From positions 53,649,905-53,713,904 of the forward strand of contig CM043962.1 in NCBI GenBank assembly GCA_014529385.2: a stretch of DNA of 64,000 nt, written 5' to 3'. Source of the stretch: Adiantum capillus-veneris (lineage: Eukaryota > Streptophyta > Polypodiopsida > Polypodiales > Pteridaceae). The notes under the pieces were generated by a model that was not told the origin of the DNA, did not search any database, and worked only from the letters and a program-made list of their open reading frames with translations. The position numbers were made by a program, and so were the translations under genes. Within the stretch, counting starts at the first letter, position 1; each line of letters opens with the position of its first letter. This document shows, one piece after another, positions 43,938 to 56,047 of this stretch.

Positions 43938-46643
43938 CTAATGAATTAGAGTAGATGATAATATCATCAAGAACACTCCAGTGAAGGTTCGATGAGGTCT
44001 GAACAGCTTCTCCATCAAGCGGTTAAATGTGGCTGGTGCATTAGTCAAGCCAAAAGGCATGACAATGTATTCGTAAAGACCAAATGTAGTACGAAATGCG
44101 GTCTTTACAATGTCTTGATCAACTATCCTTATTTGATGATAGCCACTTTTTAGGTCAATCCTACTGAAGTAGGTCGATCCTTGTAGCTTATCAAATAGGT
44201 CTTCTACCCGTGGAACGGGAAACCTATTCTTGATAGTGATCCTATTTAGTGCTCTATAGTCGACACACATACGATATGTGCCGTCTTTCTTTTGCACTAA
44301 TAGCACAGGTGAGCAAAATGGAGATGAGCTAGGCCTAACCATGCCCTTCTCAATTAACTCATGCACTTGCCGCATAATCTCCTCTTGTTGAGCTTGAGAA
44401 ACTCTATAAGGAGGTTTGTTAGGCGGTGAACTTCCTGGAAGAAGTTCAATTGCATGGTCGTCATTACCTCGTTTAGGAGGTAGCTCACAAGGGATGTCGT
44501 CAATAAAGACATTTTGAAACCCCTTGAGAAAATTGGATAACTCTAATTCCTTTTGGTTGCTTTTATTTTCTTTTGCTAAAGCATTAGGTTCATTTTGAGA
44601 ATCTTTAACAAAAATCATGTACACGGAAATAGAGCTATTTATTGACTTGTTGAAAGCTGGTGTATGTACAATGGGGATGGTGTTACCCATCTCCCTAGCA
44701 TCTATATACATGTCCTTTTCCCTGAACTTAAAGGAGATTCTCCTTTCAGGAAATTTAACATGGGCAGCCAGACGGTCAAACCATGGTGCCCCTAGGATTA
44801 CATCCTCATGCTTGAGAGGAGAGATAAAGAAATCCTCTTTGTCCACATAGCCTTGGACATGAAGCCTCAATTTCCCGATTAAGGGAGTGACTGAAGCTTC
44901 TTGCCCCTTGAAGGCACTGTCTGCGGGTAGGATATCTCCCATCTCGTAGGATTGTATGCCTAGCTTGGTGGCTAACTCCATAGATATAAAATTGTGAGTA
45001 GAACCAGGGTCAAAGAGAATAAAAGCATCATGTTCTCTTACCTTTCCCCAAGCATGGCATAGAGGAGATCCTTTGTGGTGAGTTTGATGAATCTCCTCCT
45101 CTTGGATTTCAACCAAAGAAGCTCTAGGAGGATCTTGGCGGTTGTTCTTTTGGGGACAAGCGCGGTACGCATGCCCTTGTTCGCCGCACTTGAAACACCG
45201 GTTATCTTTACGATAACGCTCAAGCTCTTCAGGAGAGAGTTTATTCTTTCCTTTGTAAACTCCCTTCTCTTTAGCTTTGTTGGAATTGCCCTTAGGAGAC
45301 TTTTGGACATTGTCCTTCCCCTTAGGCTCATTGGAACCTTTGTTTTCCGGGGGCTTAATATTTCTTTTACCCCCCGTTTGGAAATTGATTCGCGAGGCCA
45401 CCATAGTATGGTGTATTACCACCGATATGGTACGTGGCCTTTGGGAGTTGACATACTCCGCCATGTCTTCGGTTAAGCCCGCACAAAATTGTTGCTTTTG
45501 CTCTCCAAAATCCAACTTTTTGAAGACAGTGGCTTTGAGTTGTAGGTCCCAAAACTTGTCTACATATTTGTGGATGGATTCATTGGGAGAGAGCTTTAAG
45601 CTTCGCCATTCGGTGAGTACTTTGTCTTTGGCATCGGTGGCCAAAAACTGCTTCATAATGGAAGCTCTTAAAGCCTTCCATGTTCGTGGAGCTTCACCGT
45701 TGGCTCGTAGGCTAGACCACCATTGTCTGGCGGACTTTTGAAAGTGCATAGCTACATGGCGTAGCTTAGAGGACTCCGTGAAGCCCTCATCTCCAAACGC
45801 CGCATCGAATTGCTGGATAAAGGCCAAAACTTTGTCTGTAGCACCGAAGGTGCCATCATAGGTAAGGAAAGAGATGCTCTTCCCTCCCTCTTTGAATTTC
45901 TTCAGCTTGGACGACCTCTTCCATGCGGCATAGGATTTCCTATGGCCTCTTCTTTTTGATGGTTCAAAAGTTGCACCATCACTTTCTTCAGAAGATGAAG
46001 AATTTGAAGAAGGTGGAGAAGAGGGTGACCTCTTTCTCGCCTTTTTCTTGTCTTGATCTTTGTCGTCTTCACCATAGCTTTCATAAGAGGAAGAGGATAA
46101 AGAAGATGGAAAAGAGGGTGTCCTCTTTCTCGCCTTTTTCTTCTCTTGCTTTTTATCATCCCTCTTTGAATTATGGCGTGGAGAAGAGTGTGATGGTCTT
46201 CTCCGCTTTGGTGGTGATGGAGAGCGTTTAGCCCGCCGTCTTCGTGGAGCCATCTCCGCCGAGGTGGCGGGAGACTCGCTTCTTTCTCGTTCCTTTGGTG
46301 GAGGCTCTTGAGTTCTCCTTTGGGAAGGAGATGCATCATCAAGAAGTAAGTTCTTGAGCCCTTCATATGGATTCTCTTCTTCTTCCCGAATCGGAGAGAG
46401 ACCTCTTTTGGTAGTCTCACAAGGAGGCTTCCTAGGTGTTCTCTCGTCATGGTGATGAGCTTGGAGAATCCCGTGAGCACGGAGCTGCCGTTGCACTTCA
46501 CTTTGGAGAGATGGATTGCCCATGGCTTGTTGAAGCCTAGAAACAAGATAATTAACAAGCATTGAAGCATCATTAGTAGCTTGCTCATGAGCAAAATCAA
46601 AGTTATCAACATTAATTTCACTCTCTTTAATATTGTCAGCCAT
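43938..46643 (-). CDS. Gyp-A gag-protease-RT (first part of polyprotein)
   Basis: A 901-residue frame from a true ATG. Residues 1-100 are an N-terminal helical domain. Residues 130-225 are arginine/serine-rich, with a 32-residue unit (KKKARKRxPSxP...SSSS) in tandem. Residues 250-400 are the retrotransposon gag domain (AIDDKVL... class; [31 protein letters not shown]). The zinc knuckle is C483, C486, H491, C496. Protease Asp is D545 (FDPGSTHNF), with [12 protein letters not shown] at 614-625. RT runs from about 730 ([44 protein letters not shown]). At about residue 890 a single base is missing just before the Asp-Asp codons. The frame slips and ends 11 codons later, so no active RT is made without correction or recoding. 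Confidence 0.95.
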   Translation of the reverse strand: MADNIKESEINVDNFDFAHEQATNDASMLVNYLVSRLQQAMGNPSLQSEVQRQLRAHGILQAHHHDERTPRKPPCETTKRGLSPIREEEENPYEGLKNLLLDDASPSQRRTQEPPPKERERSESPATSAEMAPRRRRAKRSPSPPKRRRPSHSSPRHNSKRDDKKQEKKKARKRTPSFPSSLSSSSYESYGEDDKDQDKKKARKRSPSSPPSSNSSSSEESDGATFEPSKRRGHRKSYAAWKRSSKLKKFKEGGKSISFLTYDGTFGATDKVLAFIQQFDAAFGDEGFTESSKLRHVAMHFQKSARQWWSSLRANGEAPRTWKALRASIMKQFLATDAKDKVLTEWRSLKLSPNESIHKYVDKFWDLQLKATVFKKLDFGEQKQQFCAGLTEDMAEYVNSQRPRTISVVIHHTMVASRINFQTGGKRNIKPPENKGSNEPKGKDNVQKSPKGNSNKAKEKGVYKGKNKLSPEELERYRKDNRCFKCGEQGHAYRACPQKNNRQDPPRASLVEIQEEEIHQTHHKGSPLCHAWGKVREHDAFILFDPGSTHNFISMELATKLGIQSYEMGDILPADSAFKGQEASVTPLIGKLRLHVQGYVDKEDFFISPLKHEDVILGAPWFDRLAAHVKFPERRISFKFREKDMYIDAREMGNTIPIVHTPAFNKSINSSISVYMIFVKDSQNEPNALAKENKSNQKELELSNFLKGFQNVFIDDIPCELPPKRGNDDHAIELLPGSSPPNKPPYRVSQAQQEEIMRQVHELIEKGMVRPSSSPFCSPVLLVQKKDGTYRMCVDYRALNRITIKNRFPVPRVEDLFDKLQGSTYFSRIDLKSGYHQIRIVDQDIVKTAFRTTFGLYEYIVMPFGLTNAPATFNRLMEKLFRPHRTFTGVFLMILSSTLIH

Positions 46644-47047
46644 TCTAACAACTTTTAGGTGTAAACTTTTTAGGTGTACTTTGGCACTTCAAGCCCTAGT
46701 TGCTACTCCTCTTTACCCCTTTAGAAAAAGCACTCAAGCTACTGTACCCGCGGCTCGAATACCATTAATTGCAAGGAATAGAAGAGAGGGTCTTTCGACA
46801 CCAAAACAGCACCGGCTCCTGTCAAGCTTCTAATAGCTCAATAGTGGTTAAGCCGTAGGCAAGCCCCGTAGGACTCCACTATTAAGACCATAGCTCTCGA
46901 CGGTGATGCCCCGTTAACTGCACAAAGGCAGGCGCACTGAAAGGCTGAAAAATCCCTATTCTACTTACTCACAGGCAATTAATAATACCAACCATTTGTA
47001 GCTAGCTTGAGGACCTCCCTTCTTGAGCAAGAAAAGAGAAACCTTGA

Positions 47048-47059
47048 GCTCTGATACCA
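47048..47059 (-). other. Primer-binding site of Gyp-A (tRNA-iMet)
   Basis: The minus strand reads TGGTATCAGAGC, one base from the 5' LTR end. Confidence 0.94.
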
Positions 47060-47060
47060 A

Positions 47061-48651
47061 TGTAACATTTAATGGCCTAAAATCTTATTTGTAGCGGAAA
47101 TTAGCATGAGCATAGTGGGCATTTCATTAGAACAGATTCCTAATGAGAATTACAAGAGTGCTTGGGTGAAGAGAGCAACAAAAAGCATAACACCTAGTTA
47201 GATAGCATCGACAATACTTTCAAAAGAGAGAGCTATTAAGCTATTGACAATAGTTGAGGACCGGATTTGCATGGAGCCGGTCCCCCCTCCAAAAGGCTTT
47301 GTATTATGGTTTCTCCCATCAAGAGAGACATTGTACAATACAATTCTTTGTGTTCCTTCAAGACTAGCTAGTGCAATGAAGATGGAAGCTTCATACACCA
47401 AGAAAAACACTTAATCAAACACAACTTGAATTATCCCCGTTCTCAGACCCAAGACCTCACACACCTTCGAAGATGGTGAGAGCTAGCAGGGTATGAGAGT
47501 AGATTGAGAGGAAAAAGAAGTATCTTACGAGAAAGAAGTACATCTCCTCACATAATCACTCATATTAGCATAGCTTAGCTTAGTAATTAGCTTGGTAGAG
47601 AAGATGAGCATGCATTGAAGCTTGGCTCTTGGTTGGATTTGCATCCACATGCCAAGAGAGTGTTGATGTAGGCTTCTATCTCACAAGCTTGGAGTAGGTG
47701 ATGAGCTCTCCATTAAAGCTTGGGAGGAGATAGAGTATTTTCCCTTCACACATGGTCAAGTGTGAGAGTGTGTGTGTTCATGCCAAGCAAAAATCAGCCC
47801 CCCCCCTCTCTTGGGCGAGCCCTAGCTGCTAAGTTAGTCTGGCTTTTGCCTCATTGGACCTCCCCAGGTCAAGCCAATAGGGATTAAGCAGCATAAGTGA
47901 TAGCCTTCTGACATGTGTCCCCCTTTCCCCTTTTGTGAGAGCTTTAGGTAATTAAATAATTAAACTAAACTCTCATTGGACCCCTTTGCCTCCTGGCCAA
48001 TAGGAATCAGGCAAGCCATGGGGCTCCTGAATGCTCATTGGACCCCTTGGGAGACTGCCCAATAGTCTTCTAGGACACTTAATTCTTATTGGTTTCTTTT
48101 ATTAAATGTTTTTAAATTAATTAGACTAGATTTACTCTAGCTTAATTCTCATTGGTCCACTTCAAGGGTCTTCCAATAGGAATTGGGCACACCTTGTGGG
48201 CATCTGGCCTAGGGAGCTGACATGTGTCCCTCATTCCCTTTGTGTAAAGGGAGCCTGTGTGTGTGTGTGTGGCTTTCTCTCTCATCCCCTAGCTTTGGGG
48301 CTCGCCCCCTCCCATGTAGGGATGTAGAAAGACTTTTTGGGCACACACTAAGTATCCAATTTTCCCTAAGGTTGACCTTTGGACACAACCTTTGAATTTT
48401 GGAACCTTAGCATTTTGGAAGTCTTAATGGGCTGAACCTTAGGGTCTTTTTAGCCCATTGTTTCACATGGTTCTTTTGCAGATGGCCCCCCCCTTTGGAT
48501 CCCTATTTTCCCTCCTTTGGATCCCTACTGTGGCCGGTCTGCTAACTTAACCAATATTCTAACTTTTTCTCCCTTGGCACTTCCCCACATTAAATGATCA
48601 GTTTAATATGAGAAAATCATTTAGGAGAATTAGATATTGATTATTATGACA
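47061..48651 (-). mobile_element. Gyp-A 5' LTR (right copy)
   Basis: Same boundaries as the left copy. It would promote transcription toward lower coordinates. It contains GT-rich and AT-rich blocks and several inverted CCAAT-like ATTGG motifs (for example CTCATTGG), which recur four to five times per LTR and could bind CCAAT factors. Confidence 0.96.
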
Positions 48652-48656
48652 AGTAT

Positions 48657-49780
48657 GATCACCCAAGCGTCATCGTCGCATGCAAAATGGAAATCCGATT
48701 GAGGTAGACTCTTCTTGCCCAGTCTGTTTTGTACCCAATATGGAGGATTATGTGGGCTTCAACAAGAGGTAGAGGCCTGTGGTGAAAGTGTCACCTCGTC
48801 AACCCTTAAGGTATGAAACTTGAGTGTTCAAAGCCTTGCCCTACACCCAACATGGATAATAAAAATAGGCCAGAAGTCTTTCCTTTTCGTTTCTTGCAAC
48901 ACATGCATGTAAATGTGTACGTTGATAGGAAGATATTCTACCAGCAAAAGATTGTTTCCTATTTGGAGCAGAGATGCTTGATGAAATCCTTAGATTCCCA
49001 CCTCCCATCATCTTGCCCATCCTTGATTACTACCACTCTTTTAATGTAAACATCTTTATTATATTTTAGCCTTGCGCTCTTCTTAGCTCCTGCTAAAGAT
49101 TTCCACCCATGTATAAACCTTTATGAATCACTAAGTCATTCTTATAAAAAAAAAGTTTGTAATTGTCTGCTCACTGATTTACTCCCATGGCAAGTGTCTC
49201 TTTTTCACATTCAATGGAAGAAGGGAGAAGACATCACCACTGATATTTTGGATAACTTTGGTATCACTTGTGTGGTTTCCAACAAGGATGACAATGCCTC
49301 ACGGCTACAAATCTTTCCTCTACTGATGAAAGTAGAGGCCAAATCTTAGTACCATGCTTTTCCCCAAGCTAACAAGGATGCATGGGACTTACTACATGCT
49401 ACATTCGTGAAGAGGTTTGGTGGAGCCACAACCTCAAAAAAGTTAAGGTAGCTGCTAGTAGAGTGAAAGCAAGGAGTTCTGCTAGAGTATGCCAATTACA
49501 AATCCAAGTTTGTGTATTTGTGGGATCGATGGGTTCCTTATGGGAGGAAGGTAACGAGTGCCTAATTTCTTGAAGAAGGACCTTTTCATTGTTGGCATGT
49601 AGGCGTCTCTTAAAGACAAGGTGAAGGGGAGATTCCTTGCAATGTATGAGTTGGCAGTGGAGGTATCCCACCTTAAAGACAAGAAGCTGCACATGCAAGC
49701 AAGAGTCAATGAGTCAGAGGAATTTAGCTCACTCCAACTAGCCCCAGTAACTGCAACAGCCACTTAGAGGACCCAACCAC
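48657..49780 (+). pseudogene. Tat-C gag region, broken
   Basis: Interior of Tat-C after Gyp-A. The first 500 bases give no clear domain. From about 49180 a gag-like segment is readable in shifting frames (AWDLLHATFVKRFGG, VEYANYKSKFVYLWDRW-like, FLEEGPFHCW). Many stops are present. Confidence 0.6.
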
Positions 49781-49899
49781 AAGAGGCAGCAGAAGAGCAG
49801 CAAGACCTATTGAGCCACATCACTGCTCACCTGGAGAATCTATCTGTTCATTTGGTGCAACTAGGGAATGCATGCAACCACAATCAAGATCAAGGGAGA

Positions 49900-50318
49900 G
49901 TACAACGAAGGAAAAAATACCACTGCTACAATTGTGGGGAAGATGTCCATGGCATGTATTAATACCCACACCCAAGGAGGCTGAATTACAATAGAGGAGC
50001 TAGACAAAACCGAATTTCACCACCAACAGCAAGACCACCACCACCAAGGACACCACAACAAGCACCACAAGTGAAAATCCTACAGCCACCCGTTCAATCA
50101 CATCCACCACCACCACCACAACCTCTCATTCCACCCTTACCCCCACCACCAATTGGTAACCAGGAAGTAAGTGTCACTAGTCTTGAAGGTAAGGGAAAGG
50201 AAAAAGTGGAGGAGGATATCAAGGAAGTGGCAAAAGGTAAGACCAAGGTTAAAGGGGTAGATGCCATGGGGGTAAATCACGCTAGACATGGTGAAGCCTT
50301 GCAAAAAGAGATGAAAAG
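49900..50318 (+). pseudogene. Tat-C nucleocapsid and proline-rich linker
   Basis: CYNCGEDVHGMY at about 49925-49965 is a zinc knuckle (CX2CX4HX4C) whose last cysteine position is tyrosine. It is followed by an open frame (50071-50322) with runs of proline, then lysine/glutamate-rich sequence, typical of the gag-protease spacer. Confidence 0.7.
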
Positions 50319-50891
50319 ATGAAAACTAGAGGGAAATCTAGCAAAAAGCCATCCAATTCATCATGTAAAATTGACATTGTAGATTTCTCTTTGGGTCAAT
50401 GTTCTAAACCATATGATTTGGTTGAATATGTTTCCAAGCAGGGCCCAAAAATCACCTGGCCCTTGTTACTCCACCTAGCACCTAGGGTGAGAAGACAATG
50501 GACAAAGATGGTTAGCACGAGACAACCAAATCCAAAGATAGTTGGGGCTATCTCTGGGAGGAATCTAGATGACATACTACCAGTGATGGATGCTCACATA
50601 AAAGGGCCTCATATATCTAATATCTACATCAATGGTGGCGCACAAAGATGCATCATGAGTGAAAAAATGATGCACCATTTGGGTTTAGAGGTGAGTAGTT
50701 CGGCACCATGCCGAGCCAAAATGGCAAATAATGTAAAAGTTCAATGTGTTGGTGTTATAAATGCAGTTAGGATAAATGCGTTCAGCACCAAGGTAGAAGT
50801 GGAAATTTTTGTCATTCCACAAAAGGAGAAAGGCTATCGTATCATTCTAGGGAGGCCTTGGCTTATCGCTATGAGAGATAAGCAAGACTAG
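50319..50891 (+). pseudogene. Tat-C aspartic protease
   Basis: A 190-codon open stretch. ISNIYINGGAQRCIMSEKMM sits where Tat-type proteases have a D-G-G-S-like core; the catalytic Asp is Asn here. KMANNVKVQCVGVI and YRIILGRPWLIAMR complete the retropepsin pattern. The protease should be inactive. Confidence 0.82.
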
Positions 50892-51099
50892 GAAAATGGC
50901 ATAATTCATATGAAGGATGCCAGAGGGAAGCCAATCAAGGGGAGACATCAGGTTTACAACCTCTGGTAGAAGCAAGTAAGCTACATCAAATTCTCTCTGG
51001 TGAGTTGTGTGGGAAGTAGCGTGAAGATTATATTTTGATGCTAAGTAATTTTATCACATAGCTCATTGATGCATATGATAAAATCACTGGCATCATAGT

Positions 51100-51960
51100 A
51101 GTTCAACATCACATTAAGCTCAAGGAGGGAAGTAAACCTGTAGTGAAAAACCTTAGGCGACTCGGAGTAATTCAACAAGAGGCCTTGCTCAAAGAAGTAA
51201 AGAAACTACTAGAGGCAGGTTTCATCTATCCTATTGAATAGTACTCAGAGTGGGTTTCTCTCATGGTAGTCACGCCAAAGAGAATGGTAAGTGGAGGGTT
51301 TGTGTTGCTTACAATCCCCTTAATGCAGCCACAAAGAGGGACCATTTTCCTCTTCCTTTTCAAGATGAAATTCTCAATGAAGTAGCAGGACATGAGCGCT
51401 ACATGGTATGTGATGGCTACTCAGGCTACTTTCAAATTATCATCACTGAAGAAGATCAAAATAAGACAACCTTCATCACACCATGGGGATGTTTTGCTTA
51501 CAAAGTTATGTCTTTTGGTCTCACCAATGCTACAGCCACTTTTCAGCGCTATGTGACATTTTTTTTTTAGCCATTCTTTGAAAAATCAATTCGTGTTTTT
51601 ATTGATGACTTTTGTATATATAGCTCCTTCTCTCTTCATTTGGAGAAACTCTATGAAGTTCTAGCCAGGCTTCAAGTGTTGGGTGGTCAACTCAACTTGG
51701 AGAAATGCCATATCGATGAAAACAAAGTTACTCTTCTTGGCCATGTCAGATGTGCCAAGGGCATTGAAGCTAACCCAAGCAAGGTTCAAGCCTTGGTGGC
51801 TTTGACCTCTCCCACCACAACAAAGCAGTTGGTCTCTTTTCTTCAAAAGCTGTGGTATTTGAGTAGGTTCATTCACCTACTCTCTCAAGTGGTTCTCCCT
51901 TTACAACAAGTTACCCATCAAGATATTTTCACTTGGAATGAAGAAAATTAACAACAATTC
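51100..51960 (+). pseudogene. Tat-C reverse transcriptase, broken
   Basis: Blocks are LLKEVKKLLEAGFIYPIE, WRVCVAYNPLNAATKRDHFP with LPFQDE, VCDGYSGYFQIIITEEDQNK, CFAYKVMSFGLTNATATFQR, FIDDFCIYS (polymerase box FxDD intact), LNLEKCHIDENKVTLLGHV and KVQALVALTSPTTTKQLVSF. A few stops and a T-run frameshift (51560) interrupt it. Confidence 0.9.
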
Positions 51961-52480
51961 AATGAGGTAAAACAAACTCTAGCCTCACTTCCCACCATTG
52001 CACCTCCAAAGTGGGGACGAGCCATTTTATGTAAACCCTAGTGTGGGCAATGACACGCTTGGGGCGGTATTGATCCAAAAGGATCCTCAAAATTCTTTCA
52101 TATGTCCTATCTACTTTGCTAGTCGCATGCTGACTCCATCAGAAAAGGGATATATGACTGTGGAGCACATGGTGGATGCATTAATTTTTGCTATCACCAA
52201 ATTTCACTCTTATTTATTGTCTAGACCATTCATCATCTTAACAATCGAAGAAGTATTTCCTTATGTAATGCCGCCCATGGATGTTTCTTCTAGGATTTCC
52301 AAATGACTCACAAGGTTGCAAGAGCTTGACTACACAATGCAAGTGGAGAGATCCAAAAGAGCCAGACTAGGAGGCATTCTCACTCATCAAAACTATGAAA
52401 AGAAGCTAAATATCAAGACAAAAGACAAAGAAGTATCACATGTGTTGGAGGTCCCTAAGATAGGGCTCACTCTGTTTTCT
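51961..52480 (+). pseudogene. Tat-C first RNase H (Gypsy type)
   Basis: EPFYVNPSVGNDTLGAVLIQ (catalytic Asp changed to Asn-Pro in FYVNPSV, consensus xYLAVSxxAVSAVL in Tat), YFASRMLTPSEKGYMTVEHM and FHSYLLSRPFIILTIEE. This is the usual inactive RNase H of Tat elements, here further decayed. Confidence 0.8.
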
Positions 52481-52944
52481 TTTATGGAGCCTATAAGAGG
52501 ACAATAGAAAAAGTTGCAGCAGGTATTGTCATCTTCAACAATCAAAGGGAAAAGGTATTCTCTAATGGGCATCTCTTGGATTCTCACTCCAAAAATGAGG
52601 CAGGATATGCAACCTTAACTCTTGAGTTAGAGTGGTGTGTGACACAAGGTATTCAATGGTTAAATGTATTTGGTGATGCCATGCTTTTAATATAAAAAAT
52701 ACAAGGATCTTGGGCTTGTAAAAATCATACCTTGCTAGTCCATTTGCAGCAAAGTAGGAAAATTTTAGGGAAGTTTCAAGTTGTACAACTACATCATGTT
52801 CCTCGAGCAAAAAATCAAGAAGCAGATGCTCTAGCTAGAGAGAAGCTACAAGATATTGCAGTGGTGGGTGCTATCAAGTTGAAGCTTCCTATCTTCCAAG
52901 GTAGCAATGATATTCCTGATATCATGAGTTTCTTGGACACATGA
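52481..52944 (+). pseudogene. Tat-C second RNase H (archaeal-type, aRNH)
   Basis: Matches the extra RNase H specific to Tat-type elements: GYATLTLELEWCVTQGIQWL and NVFGDAMLLI (catalytic GDS, here GDA), GSWACKNHTLLVHLQQSRKI, VVQLHHVPRAKNQEADALAR (catalytic Asp in ADALA). It is this domain that assigns the element to the Tat branch. Confidence 0.87.
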
Positions 52945-52959
52945 GAGTGTCCTAAAGAT

Positions 52960-54230
52960 CTTAGTCAAGGACAAAATCACTCGCTTATGTGCAAGGCAAC
53001 AAAATACCCCCTTATCAATGACGACCTCTACTGCAAGGGTAAGGATCAAATTCTTATGTGTGTAGCTCTCTTTAAAGAGATCACATAAATAATTTCAAGT
53101 TGCCATGATGGTGTTTGTGGAGGGCACTTTGCACTTGATATCACCAGTATGAAGGTTCTACAAGTAGGGTTTATGTGGCCTAGTTTTTAGAGAGATGTGA
53201 ATTATTGGTGCAAAACATGCAAAGAGTGTCAGAAGGTCGGGGATAGGAGGATCACATATGAGCCACTGACTCCTATAATCTCTTATGGACCATTTGAGGA
53301 ATGGGAAGTTCATGCCATTGGGCCTTTTCCAAGGAGATAATTAGGTAAATTGTATATCATCATGGGTGTAGAGACTACATGACTAGGTGGGTTGAAGTAG
53401 TTGCTACCACGAGGAAGTGGCTAAGTTTGTATTTGAAAACATTTGTTGCCATTTTGGCACTCCTCTTGAAATAATTCCTGATAGGGGACAAGGTTTTAGA
53501 GGAGACCTAGTAGAGAGCTAATGGAGAAGCTGGGTATCTCACGACAAGACTCAACTCCCTACTACCCACAATGCAATAGTTTGGCAGAAAAGATAAATGG
53601 TATGATCTACAAGATCATCATTAAATATGTAGATAATCACAAAAGTGATTGGGACAAGCATCTTATGGCTACACTTTGGGCTTATCACACTTCATTTTGC
53701 ATGTTCCTTGGGTTCATGCCATATCACTTGGTGTATGGTAAGGAGGCCATTTTACCCATTGAAGTACAATTGTCTAGTCTCAGGATGCTAGCTAGGCAGA
53801 TGGAATGCCCTAATGCTCATCTTCACAACCACATTCTTGATCTAGAGAGCTACAACTAGAGAGAGAAGATGCTATCAACTATTATGCAGCACAGGTAGAG
53901 CAAGGTTGACTTACCTTCAACAAGGAACTCAAAGCAAAAGGTCTCAAGAAAGGTATGTTGGTCCTAAGGTATGATAGCAGGTTTGACACTAGGAAGGATA
54001 AAAAGTTTTCACCCAGATGGGAGGGTCCATTTGTCATTAGAAAGTGCTACATCAATGGAAATTATCAATTCATGGATGCAGATGGTATTCTCCATAAAAC
54101 ACATGTCAATGGATGGAGGCTAAAGCATTACTTTTGGAGGTTTGATCAAGCACCTATGATGGAAATCCCTCAGGAGGGAGACTCCTCCACCTCAACCGAA
54201 GAAGAATCAAGTGAAGATCTAGAGACATAA
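52960..54230 (+). pseudogene. Tat-C integrase, broken
   Basis: Zinc finger region CHDGVCGGHFA ... CKTCKECQKVG. The core is damaged by stops and frameshifts (HAIGPFPRR for the first Asp region). Then TPYYPQCNSLAEKINGMIYK includes the catalytic Glu (consensus PQGNGQAEATNK), FMPYHLVYGKEAILPIEV, and the C-terminal domain (53955-54230) RWEGPFVIRKCYINGNYQFM. The second catalytic Asp lies in DRGQGFRGDL-like sequence read in another frame (53490). Confidence 0.85.
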
Positions 54231-54242
54231 ATGCCTCTAGCT

Positions 54243-54253
54243 TAAGGGGGAGG
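54243..54253 (+). other. Polypurine tract of Tat-C
   Basis: TTAAGGGGGAGG lies seven bases before the 3' LTR start (TGAGGGC, 54260), just after the integrase frame ends. Confidence 0.82.
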
Positions 54254-54259
54254 TCTAAT

Positions 54260-56047
54260 GAGGGCTGATTTTCAAATTTTGCTCCACCTCTCTCTTGGTA
54301 TGCACTTGGTGGAAAGGCTTCAAGGACCTTAAGAGGAGGAAGGACCTGATGCATGAAAATCACAAAAAATCTATGTATTTATTTTGTAAATAGCTATGGT
54401 TTTGACACATTTGGATCTTGGAAATAAGGAGAGGTGGGAACAAACCCTATGAAAATGGAAAAAAAATCATTGGATGCTGATTCTACCCACAGTCACTACC
54501 TGACGGTCACTACAGGTGAAGAGTGAAATTCAATAGTGAAAGGGAGGAGAATCTTGAGCATTATTGAGTTGGAGTAAATAAAATATTATCAAATTCAATC
54601 AACACTTGTGGACACAAGGCTTGCACATGGAGTCAAGAGGGGACCACTTGGAAGACTTTTGGAAGGGAACTTATATTTTTTGTGGGATCTTTCTCTATCT
54701 TTTCCATTCGAAATTGAAAAACGTTTTCAACAGCAAAGCTCTAGGCATTGAGCTGATCTTTCTATCCCTATTTTCTAAATAATTTTTGTAGCTATGGTTT
54801 GGGAGATATGGCCAAAATGGTGGAGCCTATCTATTCACATCGAAAGAAGTCATGGTTATCCAGCTCCACACACATAATCTTTTTTAGTTTTCTCTCCATT
54901 ATTTCTTGATTTAATCCTATTTTATCAAGATTCTCTTAAATATTATAAGGAAGCTCTTGGACTAAAGCTATGGAAGGAGGCATGGAGACAAAGCTCGCCA
55001 TGATGAAGGGGATTAAGAGTAAATTGGTCAATAAGCAAGACGTAGAGAGCTCTCTCATTGAGGGAATGTCTGTAACTGAGGTTACTTTGTAATAACTCCT
55101 TTTGCTCATAATCTCTTCCATAATCACTCTCTTGGCCTATAAAAGAAGGCCTTGTCTTTTGTAAACATTACACTATAGACACACACACACACACACTACC
55201 CCATACCCACACACCTACACATAAACACCCTTGTGCTGCATGCTAGTAGCAGGAGCTTTAATCACATAATCACAACACCATCACCATCACCATGCACAAA
55301 ATGAGCAGCATATCTCCACACACTTGTAATGAAGGATTGAAGACACGATTTCAAGAAGAAGAATGATGGCTACACTCATGATATTCCCCGCCATCAACTA
55401 CCATCCCTCCATTATGCATCCTATGGTATTTTCTCCTTCACATCTTCTTACCCTATGCTCCCATCCCTCCATTATGCATCCTATGGTCTTGTCCCCTTCT
55501 CATCTTCCTACCCTATGCTCCCTATTGTATTCATCTTTTGCAAGCAGTCAACACACTCCATCTTGGTGCCATACATTATGTCATTTGGGATATACTTCAT
55601 TGTGATTATGGTTCATCCTTGTTTCTTTCTATTCTTCTTATGTTGAGGTGTGCCTCGCCACCATACACACTCTCTCTCTCTCTCCCTCTCATATTCCTAT
55701 CATCTTGCTACTTGCATCTTAAGGTGTGCGGATTTTCCACCTCTGGTATGAGAAGTGAGCATACTTGCATGTTTCCCTTACCTCATTATCTTCCTTACTA
55801 CGTGCATGAGTAGCAAGCCCATTCTCACTCACCCACCATTCCTCTCATCTTGTTTTCGGACCACCCCATCCCACACTTGGGTGTGGATCTTGAAATTTTT
55901 TTCCATGGCATGTTTGATTGTGTATATGTATGCTTCCTATCCTCATATCTTGCTAAGTGGTGCCCCTATTGTGTACCCCCCATGATAAGGCCATTGTGCA
56001 TAGTCTTGGTGTAGAGGCCACCCAATTTGTTTTGCACTTCCTCCCTC
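54260..56047 (+). mobile_element. Tat-C 3' LTR
   Basis: Aligns with the two separated parts of the 5' LTR. It ends near CTTCCTCCC, beyond which Gyp-D coding sequence resumes on the minus strand. It contains a TATA box at 55137, CA repeats and a short internal duplication (CCCTCCATTATGCATCCTAT twice, about 55404 and 55462) not seen in the 5' LTR. Confidence 0.85.

Larger units (their letters stand above)
39743..48651 (-). mobile_element. Gyp-A: full-length, young chromovirus
   Basis: LTRs at 39743-41337 (1,595 bp) and 47061-48651 (1,591 bp) are nearly identical, flanked by the exact target duplication AGTAT (39738-39742, 48652-48656). The minus strand reads 5' LTR, tRNA-iMet primer site, one long gag-protease-RT frame, then RT-RNase H-integrase-chromodomain, polypurine tract, 3' LTR. 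The only coding lesion I see is a frameshift at the RT active site. A further LTR of this family is at 1-566 and an old relative at 4564-10097, so the family has been active repeatedly. Confidence 0.97.
26096..56047 (+). mobile_element. Tat-C: complete but nested-into Tat-type Gypsy element
   Basis: Plus-strand element reconstructed from three separated parts: 5' LTR (26096-27381 plus 38491 to about 39217), interior (about 39218-39742 plus 48657-54259) and 3' LTR (54260 to about 56047). Joining across Gyp-B gives CATATCTTACACACTTG, matching CATATCTCCACACACTTG in the 3' LTR. Its flanks are the two halves of Gyp-D. The target duplication is probably TGTAT on the left and GGTAT on the right (4 of 5). 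It has two RNase H domains, which places it in the Tat branch. The coding region is full of stops. Confidence 0.88.

Noticed and set aside
45902..46651. 249-codon minus-strand frame
   Set aside because: An alternative frame of the Gyp-A gag, whose correct frame holds the zinc knuckle and protease.
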